A model generated the notes under the pieces. That model was not told where the DNA came from. It made no database searches and worked only from the letters and a program-made list of their open reading frames with translations. A stretch of 64,000 nucleotides of DNA, taken from Streptomyces scabiei 87.22 (GTDB taxonomy: Bacteria > Actinomycetota > Actinomycetes > Streptomycetales > Streptomycetaceae). This document shows, in pieces, positions 58,693-64,000 of this stretch. Position 1 is the stretch's first letter. Every line of letters starts with the position of its first letter. The DNA lies in contig NC_013929.1 in NCBI RefSeq assembly GCF_000091305.1, positions 6,014,001 to 6,078,000 of the forward strand. Direction: 5' to 3'. The translations under genes and the position numbers were made by a program.

Positions 58693-59400
58693 TCAGCCGG
58701 CGCTCAGGGTCCGCCTGGCCAGCTCGTACGCCGGGAGCATCTCCTCGTGCTCCTCGGTGTCGAGGCCGCCGAGATGGACGACGACGGGCCCCTCCGGGGT
58801 GACCGTCAGGAAGGCCCGCTCCTTCTTGGTCTCCTCCAGGGCCTCACTGGTGTAGAGGTACTCGACCTCGGCGCCGGAGACACCCGATTCCGAGCGGAAC
58901 GCGCGGTACTCGGCCTCGCCGGTGTCGCCCTCGGCCGCCACGAACTTCTTGAGCAGGGCCTTCGCGTCACCGCCCTTCGCGCCGGCCTCGCCGGTCCACA
59001 CGCGGAGGAAGCCGATGTTCCCGGCGGGCTTGGCGTCGATCTCGCACGCGGCGGTGAACGGGCCCTGGTGCAGCAGCCCTTCGGCCAGTTCGGCGGCGAG
59101 CTCGTCCTCCTCGGAACCGCTCCCGCCGCCGGGCGCCCCGGTCTCGACGGCCTCCGGCCGCCACTTCTCGGCGGTCTCGAAAGTGACCGGCAGTTCGCAG
59201 GCGGAACCGGCCGCCCCCACGCTGCCGCCGCTCCTGACGGTGTCCTTCGACGACCCCGACCCGGACCGCTCCTCCGCCGGCCCGCCCGCGCTCGCCGACG
59301 GTTTTCCGTCGCCGACCTCCGCCGGCTCCGCGCACCCCGTCAGCACGCCGGCCAGCAGCGCCAGCTGTGCCAGCACCGTCCCCCGTACCACTGTCCCCAC
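58693..59400 (-). CDS. lipoprotein, hypothetical
   Basis: 235 residues. Signal peptide with lipobox LTGC and lipidated Cys23, then a Gly/Ser-rich low-complexity stretch to about 65 and a globular domain with two cysteines that may pair (SACELPVTF and TAACEIDAKP). No catalytic motif recognised. ATG 59400. It stands between the inverted repeat and the Roadblock cluster, all on the minus strand, but 164 bases from the last cluster gene. Confidence 0.7.
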   Translation of the reverse strand: MGTVVRGTVLAQLALLAGVLTGCAEPAEVGDGKPSASAGGPAEERSGSGSSKDTVRSGGSVGAAGSACELPVTFETAEKWRPEAVETGAPGGGSGSEEDELAAELAEGLLHQGPFTAACEIDAKPAGNIGFLRVWTGEAGAKGGDAKALLKKFVAAEGDTGEAEYRAFRSESGVSGAEVEYLYTSEALEETKKERAFLTVTPEGPVVVHLGGLDTEEHEEMLPAYELARRTLSAG

Positions 59401-59564
59401 CGTCGTCCTCTTCTCCTGGTCCCAGGGCGGACACGGTAGCGGAGCGGGAGGGGCGGTGTTCGCACGAGTGTGCGGGCGGGGGAGGTGGGGCCGGAGGCGC
59501 CGGGAACGCGCTCGGCGGCGCTCCCCGGGTGGGGTGCGCCGCCGGAGCCCTGGTGTCGGTCGGG

Positions 59565-59939
59565 TCAGACCTCCAGCTCCGCCTCGATCCGCTTCAACTG
59601 GTGCCTCGCCATGGCCAGGTTGGCCCGCTTGGCGTCGAGCACCAGATAGAGGAAGAGGCCGTTGCCGCCGCGGCCGGTGAGCAGGCGGATCAGGTGGTAG
59701 GCGTCGGACAGGGTGATCAGGATGTCCTCGATCTCGCCCTTGAGGCCGAGGTGTTCCATGGTGCGCAGCTTGGCTCGGACGACGTCGGTGTTCCCGGCGG
59801 CGGCGACGTTGAGGTCGAACCCCTTGCTGCCGCCGATCGTGCCCAGTGCCATGCCGCTGGTGTAGTCGACCAGGGCGGCGCCGGTCGCGCCCTCGATGGA
59901 CGCGAGGGCCTCTTTCAACGTGGTCTCGGTGTTGGCCAT
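59565..59939 (-). CDS. Roadblock/LC7 domain protein (third of cluster)
   Basis: 124 residues, a single Roadblock/LC7 fold: LKEALASIEGATGAALVDYT, LGTIGGSKGFDLNVAAAGNT, EDILITLSDAYHLIRLL, and GNGLFLYLVLDAKRANLAMA. These small proteins dimerise and regulate Ras-like GTPases (MglB with MglA) or sit in Streptomyces conservons. No GTPase gene is adjacent. AAAGGAC precedes ATG 59939. It is 16 bases downstream of the second Roadblock gene. Confidence 0.88.
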   Translation of the reverse strand: MANTETTLKEALASIEGATGAALVDYTSGMALGTIGGSKGFDLNVAAAGNTDVVRAKLRTMEHLGLKGEIEDILITLSDAYHLIRLLTGRGGNGLFLYLVLDAKRANLAMARHQLKRIEAELEV

Positions 59940-59955
59940 GGTGTGCGGTGTCCTT

Positions 59956-60555
59956 TCAGCTTTCACTGGTGGTAGGTGCGTTGGGAGTGGTTCGGGGGGT
60001 GGTGCGCGTGGGGAGGGCACGGGGAGTGCGGCGGGGCATGGTCGACCTGACCGTGGCCTTGGCCGGTGCCGGGGAGGCGGCGGCCGTGGCCGTGCTCGTG
60101 GCCGTGCTCGTCGTCCTCGCCACCGCACGGGCCGGGTTCCTGGTGACCGGCCTGGTCTCGGTGGTCGCGGTGTCGTCCGGCCGGGGCCGGGCGTCCATCA
60201 GCTCGCCTATCCGGCCGCCGGCCCGGCGGCCCTCCAGGTGCAGCCGGCCCACGTTGACCCGGTCCCGGGCCAGCAGCGTCAGCACGGCGGAGGAGCCCGC
60301 CGCGTACGTGGCCACGTAACCGTCGTCGCCGCGCAGCAGCAGTTCGCGCAGCTCGCCCCGGCCGGCGGTGTCCGTCATCCGTACGGCGACGCCGAGCGCG
60401 GCGGCGGTGAGTGCCGCGAGGCCCTCCGGTTCGACGCCGGGGGTGTCGTGGGCGAGCACGAGCCCGTCCACGCTGGCCGCGAGCGCGCCGGTCAGCTGGG
60501 GTACACGGGCCCTCAACCGATGCAGTTCGTCGAGGACTTCGGCCTCCGCGGCCAT
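59956..60555 (-). CDS. Roadblock/LC7 domain protein with a long disordered tail (second of cluster)
   Basis: 199 residues. Roadblock domain at about 8-130 (LDELHRLRARVPQLTGALAA, VDGLVLAHDTPGVEPEGLAA, GSSAVLTLLARDRVNVGRLH). Residues 145-199 are a Thr/Pro/Arg/Ala-rich tail without predicted structure (RTTSTATSTATAAASPAPAK and so on), absent from the other two. ATG 60555 was chosen because GAGGAGA lies 6 bases before it. Confidence 0.85.
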   Translation of the reverse strand: MAAEAEVLDELHRLRARVPQLTGALAASVDGLVLAHDTPGVEPEGLAALTAAALGVAVRMTDTAGRGELRELLLRGDDGYVATYAAGSSAVLTLLARDRVNVGRLHLEGRRAGGRIGELMDARPRPDDTATTETRPVTRNPARAVARTTSTATSTATAAASPAPAKATVRSTMPRRTPRALPTRTTPRTTPNAPTTSES

Positions 60556-60592
60556 GAGCAGTCTCCTCTCGGCGGGACGCTCCCGCTGCCGC

Positions 60593-61633
60593 TCAAAGGG
60601 CCTCCAGCGCATCCCTGAGCCTTTGCAGTAGAGCCACGTCGGGGTCTGTGGTGGTGAGGGGCCAAGGTGGGACGAGGGACGGGGCCGCGGCGGTGGCCGC
60701 GGATCCGGCGATCGCCGATCCGGCGGTCATGGGTCCGGCCGTCGCGGGTCCGGTGGCCGCGTGCCTGCCCGGAGCGGCCGGTGGGGTGAGGGCCGACGGT
60801 GGGGTGAGGCGGTCCGGACCGGGTGGCGTCGCGGTGTGGGCCGGGTGCGGGGCGGGGGAGTGCTCGGGGTGGGGGGCCCGGGAGTGGTGGTCCGGGCCTG
60901 CCGGTGCCGGTGGGGTTCCCACCGGGCTGGGCCGGGTCGCGGATATCAGCCCCGCGGCCGCCAGCCGCCGTACGTCCACCAGGGTGTGGAAGGCCGGACG
61001 GCCCAGGGTGAGGGAGATCTCGGCGGCCGTGCGCAGGCCGTTCACCTGGCCGAGCACGGCTCCCTGGCGGGCCGGGACCGGGGACACGCCCCGGTCGGCG
61101 GCCCTGGTCAGCGGCGCGTCGTCCGTCTCGGCGTCGGGCCAGATGCGGTGCAGCAGGTCGCGGCGGCGCCGGGCCTCGCGCGCCACGGCCGCCACCGGCA
61201 CCGGACGGATCGGCCCCAGCCAGTGCGCGGCCCCGTAACGGAAGCTGGCCGGCGCGCTGCTCGGGCCGAGCACGAAGTACGCCGCGTCGAACAGCGCCCC
61301 CGCGTGGCACAGTTCGAGAGCGCCCCGCGCGACCCGGCCGCTGTCCACGAGGAACCGTCCGACCCGCAGCCCGGCCCCGGCCGTGTCGACCGCCTCCCGC
61401 CAGCCGTCGCGGTCCAGGACGCCCCCGGTGGCGAGCAGCACGTCGAGGCCCGGGGAGCGGGGGCTCTCGGCATGCACGACCTCCCCCTCGGACAGGTACA
61501 ACGAGCCGCTCTCGCGCAGCAGGACGCCGGTGGCCCGCTCGGCGGCGAGCCGGCTCAGCATCGGGGAGACGGCCTGCCGGAAGTGTTCGCCGCGCACGGG
61601 CAGCGGGGGCGCCGGTGTGGTGATCACGCTCAT
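60593..61633 (-). CDS. DUF4388 (PATAN-like) protein with a Pro/Ala-rich C-terminus
   Basis: 346 residues. Residues 15-100 look like a DUF4388/PATAN-like domain (RATGVLLRESGSLYLSEGEV, then VVHAESPRSPGLDVLLATGG), the type found in bacterial GTPase and gliding signalling proteins. Residues 105-235 include a helical region ending in a winged-helix-like LRTAAEISLTLGRPAFHTL. From 245 on it is His/Pro/Ala-rich with AGPMTAGSAIAGSA-type repeats. ATG 61633 overlaps the stop of the upstream Roadblock gene (ATGA), so the two are translationally coupled. Confidence 0.75.
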   Translation of the reverse strand: MSVITTPAPPLPVRGEHFRQAVSPMLSRLAAERATGVLLRESGSLYLSEGEVVHAESPRSPGLDVLLATGGVLDRDGWREAVDTAGAGLRVGRFLVDSGRVARGALELCHAGALFDAAYFVLGPSSAPASFRYGAAHWLGPIRPVPVAAVAREARRRRDLLHRIWPDAETDDAPLTRAADRGVSPVPARQGAVLGQVNGLRTAAEISLTLGRPAFHTLVDVRRLAAAGLISATRPSPVGTPPAPAGPDHHSRAPHPEHSPAPHPAHTATPPGPDRLTPPSALTPPAAPGRHAATGPATAGPMTAGSAIAGSAATAAAPSLVPPWPLTTTDPDVALLQRLRDALEAL

Positions 61634-62028
61634 GCCAGCACCAGCCGTCCCGCCATCTCGCCGAGCCGGATCCGGGCCAGCGCGAGGTTGCCGTCCGAAC
61701 GGGTCAGCCACAGGTGCAGAAACACACTGCTGTCGAACGTCGTCCGCACGAACCGCAGCACGTGGTACGTGTCCCGGTTGCTGACGATCAGGTCCTCGAC
61801 CGGCAGATCGGCGCCGGACCAGTCCGAGCCCTCCTCCGGTGCGAACGCCCGGTGCTCCGCCGCCAGCCGCGCCAGCTCCGCCGCCTCCGCCGCGGTCGTC
61901 TCGTGGTCACCGCCGGGTGCCTCCCCGACGGTGCCCAGGGCCAGCCCGCTGGTCCAGTCGACCACCGCGGCGCCCAGGGCACCGGGCAGCCTCATGGCCT
62001 CCACCAGACACTCGTCGATTCCGGGCAC
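61630..62028 (-). CDS. Roadblock/LC7 domain protein (first of cluster)
   Basis: 132 residues. IDECLVEAMRLPGALGAAVV, DWTSGLALGTVGEAPGGDHE, DLIVSNRDTYHVLRFV and SVFLHLWLTRSDGNLALARI show the Roadblock fold. GTG 62028 has AGGAGG about 9 bases upstream, and TAGCGT on the minus strand (62075-62070) is a good -10. It begins the four-gene cluster, and its stop overlaps the DUF4388 gene. Confidence 0.85.
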   Translation of the reverse strand: MPGIDECLVEAMRLPGALGAAVVDWTSGLALGTVGEAPGGDHETTAAEAAELARLAAEHRAFAPEEGSDWSGADLPVEDLIVSNRDTYHVLRFVRTTFDSSVFLHLWLTRSDGNLALARIRLGEMAGRLVLA

Positions 62029-62393
62029 CGTGGCTCCCCTCCTGCCTGCGGTTCGGCTGAGTGACGCAGACGCTACGCAACGTGTGCGTGGGGAGTGAGT
62101 GATCTGGCATTTTCCAGCGGAACATGCGGAGAGCCGACTAAGGTAGGTCGACTTGCCTGCTTTTCGCCGCTGTTGGGTGCCGGGCGGTCCGCCGACGCGC
62201 TGAGGTGCGGCTATGCGGCCGGGCCGCATACCGGGCGCGGGCCGGGCGCCGGATGTCCCTCACTCTGGGGGGCGTGAGGGGCGTATGTCTGGTGCGCATC
62301 CCGGGGCCGGGCGCCCCGCGCCACCTCCGGGCGCTCCTCGGCGACCCGGGGCGCGGGCGACATCGGGCCATCGGTCGAGTCCGGCGGTGCGGG
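62029..62393. other. intergenic region upstream of the Roadblock cluster
   Basis: 365 bases. Contains the Roadblock cluster promoter (TAGCGT at 62075-62070, minus strand). TATGCGG-CC-G-GG-CCGCATA (62212-62230) is a perfect 9-bp inverted repeat that could be a terminator or operator for the decarboxylase-like gene ending at 62394. No gene was seen. Confidence 0.5.
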
Positions 62394-63857
62394 TCAGAGC
62401 CCCAGCAGCCCCGACCTCTCCGCTCCCCCCGCCTCGGCCACGATCTGCTCCACGGTCTGCGCCTGCCGCACCACCGCGAACCGCGTCCGGCCGTCCCCGG
62501 GGGCGTATCCGTAGATCCCGGGCCGGGGAAGGGAGTTGTAGGCGTAGTGGTGCGCGAAGTAGTACGCGCCGGTGTCCAGCGCGGCCGCGTAGTCGCCCGG
62601 CTCCAGCAGTGGCAGCGGCCGCCCCTCCGCCAGCAGGTCCCCCGCGAAACAGGCGGGGCCCGCCACGTCCTGCACCGCCACCGGCCCGTTCTTCACCCGG
62701 CCCTTCGCGTCGTACGCGGCGATCCGCAGCGGCCAGGACCCGGGCGCGTACACCGTCCGCGTTGCCACCTGCACCCCCGCGTGCGTGACCGCGATGGCCC
62801 GCCCGCCGGCGCTCTTGGTGTACTCGACGCGGGCGACGATCGACCCGTGCTTCGCCAGCAGCGACCTGCCGAACTCGGTCACCAGCCCGTACCGCCCGTC
62901 GAACAGCCCCGGCACCGCCTCCGCGAGCAGCCGCGCGTACTGCTCGTACGTCGGGGTGGCCGCCTCCGAGGCGAAGTTCACCGGCAGTCCGCCGCCGATG
63001 TCGATCGTGTCGATCTGCCGCCGCCCGATCCGCCGGTTGATCTCCTCGGCCAGCTCGTACGTCTCGGTGATCCCCCGGGTCATCAGCGACAGCGGCATCC
63101 CCTGGGACCCGCTGTGCGCGTGCAGCCGGCTCAGCCAGGGGCGGTCCAGATACGCCTGGACGACCCACTCCCGGGCTCCCTCGTCCCGGAGGGCCACGCC
63201 GAACTTGGAGGTCGCCGTCGCCGTCGACAGCGCGCCGATCGCGCCGGAGCCGACCTGCGGGTTCACCCGGATGCCGACGGGGGAGCGGGTGGTGGCCGAC
63301 CGGACGAGCGCGTCGATCCGGTCCAGCTCCTGCGGGTTGTCCGCGTTGACCGCGATGCCCAGCGCCAGCGCCTCCCGCAGCTCGGCCGGGGTCTTGGCGG
63401 GCGAGTCCAGCACGGTCCGCCGCGGCGACACCCCGGCCGCCCGCGCGAGGGCCAGCTCCCCGGCGCTGGCGACCTCGGCGCCGATCCCCGCCTCGCGCAG
63501 CAGCCGCAGCACGGGCACCAGCGGTGTCGCCTTCACCGCGAAGGCGTGCAGCACGGGCGTCCCCGGCGCCGTCACCGCGTCGAACGCCCTCCGCAGCGCT
63601 CCCGCCGAGGCCCGGATCCCGTTGACGTCGAGGAGGGCGACGACCGGGGTGCCGGGGGACAGCAGCCCCTGCTCCACCGCCGCCCGCACGGCCTCGTCCC
63701 GCCGCGCGGCGCGCTCGTCGTCGGTGTCGTACAGCCGCAGTGTCGGCTCGCCGTCCCCGGCCGCCTCCGCGTGCCGGGCGGTGGGCCCGTCCCCGCCGGT
63801 CCCGTTCGTCGTGTCTCCCATCCCGTCCCCCGCTGTCGTGTCGTCGTCCGAGCCCAT
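62394..63857 (-). CDS. PLP-dependent decarboxylase, diaminopimelate/ornithine decarboxylase (fold III) family
   Basis: 487 residues. Alanine-racemase-type barrel with the PLP Lys109 in HAFAVKATP (canonical YAFKANP), EVASAGELALARAAGV, GIRVNPQVGSG, HSGSQGMP, GGGLPVNFASE, and the substrate-side cysteine in AGPACFAGDLLAEG, followed by YYFAHHYAYNS. The family decarboxylates meso-diaminopimelate or other basic amino acids; the motif changes mean the substrate is not certain, and it may not be the main LysA. The first 40 residues are disordered. ATG 63857 was preferred over an in-frame TTG at 63878. Divergent from hutU. Confidence 0.88.
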   Translation of the reverse strand: MGSDDDTTAGDGMGDTTNGTGGDGPTARHAEAAGDGEPTLRLYDTDDERAARRDEAVRAAVEQGLLSPGTPVVALLDVNGIRASAGALRRAFDAVTAPGTPVLHAFAVKATPLVPVLRLLREAGIGAEVASAGELALARAAGVSPRRTVLDSPAKTPAELREALALGIAVNADNPQELDRIDALVRSATTRSPVGIRVNPQVGSGAIGALSTATATSKFGVALRDEGAREWVVQAYLDRPWLSRLHAHSGSQGMPLSLMTRGITETYELAEEINRRIGRRQIDTIDIGGGLPVNFASEAATPTYEQYARLLAEAVPGLFDGRYGLVTEFGRSLLAKHGSIVARVEYTKSAGGRAIAVTHAGVQVATRTVYAPGSWPLRIAAYDAKGRVKNGPVAVQDVAGPACFAGDLLAEGRPLPLLEPGDYAAALDTGAYYFAHHYAYNSLPRPGIYGYAPGDGRTRFAVVRQAQTVEQIVAEAGGAERSGLLGL

Positions 63858-63915
63858 GGATCCAGTGTGTCCAGCCAAACACCCGCGGCGCGCCGCCGCT
63901 GGCCCTACCGATGTA

Positions 63916-63952
63916 TTGACTAGTTCTATTCAGCAAGTCAGGATGTGAATAG
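63916..63952 (+). promoter_or_regulatory. hutU promoter with an overlapping operator
   Basis: TTGACT (63916-63921), 17-base spacer, CAGGAT (63939-63944). CTATTCA (63926-63932) and TGAATAG (63946-63952) form a perfect inverted repeat with 13-base spacing that straddles the -10 box, a typical repressor position. The stretch is notably AT-rich. Confidence 0.6.
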
Positions 63953-63978
63953 TTGCTGTATAGAGCTGGAGGCAGACC

Positions 63979-64000
63979 GTGTCAGGACCCCGCCCCGTTC
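63979..64000 (+). CDS. hutU: urocanate hydratase, first codons
   Basis: GTG 63979, 6 bases after CTGGAGG, encodes V(M)SGPRPV before the window ends. This is how Streptomyces urocanate hydratase begins as I remember it; with seven residues the call is provisional. The enzyme is the second step of histidine degradation. Confidence 0.55.

Noticed and set aside
59560..62028. The Roadblock cluster as an ordinary conservon (cvn)
   Set aside because: No histidine kinase, DUF742 protein or GTPase gene accompanies it, and there are three Roadblock genes instead of one.
62120..62160. An iron-box (DmdR/IdeR) upstream of the Roadblock cluster
   Set aside because: The stretch CTAAGGTAGGTCGACTTGCC only loosely resembles the 19-bp consensus and lacks its symmetry.

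Overview
The window is chromosomal DNA of a Streptomyces species. The base composition is strongly GC-rich with GC at third codon positions, many genes start with GTG or on leaderless transcripts, the LysM-type Rpf proteins and the UAA-anticodon leucine tRNA bldA are present, and a family of actinomycete intergenic palindromes recurs. The backbone glmU-prs ... mfd ... mazG ... eno-divIC-DUF501-ppx is the gene order I know as conserved across actinobacteria. The details (two Rpf genes, ndh, bldA, cystathionine beta-synthase, start of hutU) match the central part of Streptomyces chromosomes, read here from the prs/glmU side.

Layout. 0-2 kb: start of prs, glmU and a tRNA-Gln, all on the minus strand. 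2-3.5 kb: an orphan NarL-type sensor kinase on a leaderless transcript. 3.5-8.8 kb: a toxin/immunity-like cluster made of a SUKH-3 protein and a YwqJ-type deaminase on the minus strand, and a WHH-nuclease/SUKH fusion followed by a giant YrhB / collagen-like / deaminase / SUKH-4 protein on the plus strand. 9-14 kb: a DivIVA-like coiled-coil protein, a DUF485 + solute:sodium symporter pair and a DHA2 exporter. 14.4-19.4 kb: a MacB-like ABC transporter and a DUF2079 membrane protein. 19.8-31.8 kb: mfd, a secreted HNH lipoprotein, another lipoprotein, an N-6 methylase-like protein with a changed catalytic motif, a membrane protein translationally coupled to a Ser/Thr kinase, a SurA-like lipoprotein and mazG.

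31.9-39.4 kb: a cytochrome P450, two resuscitation-promoting factors (the second behind a c-di-AMP riboswitch), eno, divIC, DUF501 and an exopolyphosphatase. 39.4-48.3 kb: type II NADH dehydrogenase behind a Rex operator and a long untranslated interval, a cyclopropane-fatty-acid-synthase-like methyltransferase, a second MacB-like transporter, bldA and a Bax-inhibitor-1/YccA membrane protein. 48.3-54.4 kb: small conserved proteins, a thiolase, an SGNH hydrolase and cystathionine beta-synthase. 54.7-64 kb: an aromatic-amino-acid-lyase-like protein without an intact MIO tripeptide, coupled to an RpiR regulator; small membrane proteins and a lipoprotein; a four-gene cluster with three Roadblock/LC7 proteins and a DUF4388 protein; a DAP-decarboxylase-family enzyme; and the first codons of what looks like urocanate hydratase.

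Most of the window is housekeeping: envelope precursor synthesis (glmU), PRPP (prs), transcription-coupled repair (mfd), NTP clean-up (mazG), glycolysis (eno), division (divIC), respiration (ndh), sulfur amino acids (cystathionine beta-synthase), spore resuscitation and wall remodelling (the Rpf proteins), and developmental translation control (bldA). The less explained parts are the SUKH/deaminase cluster, the Roadblock cluster, the MIO-less lyase, the HPPF methylase and the dispersed palindromes. Reading by eye I saw no in-frame TTA codon in the genes listed, so none appears to depend directly on bldA.
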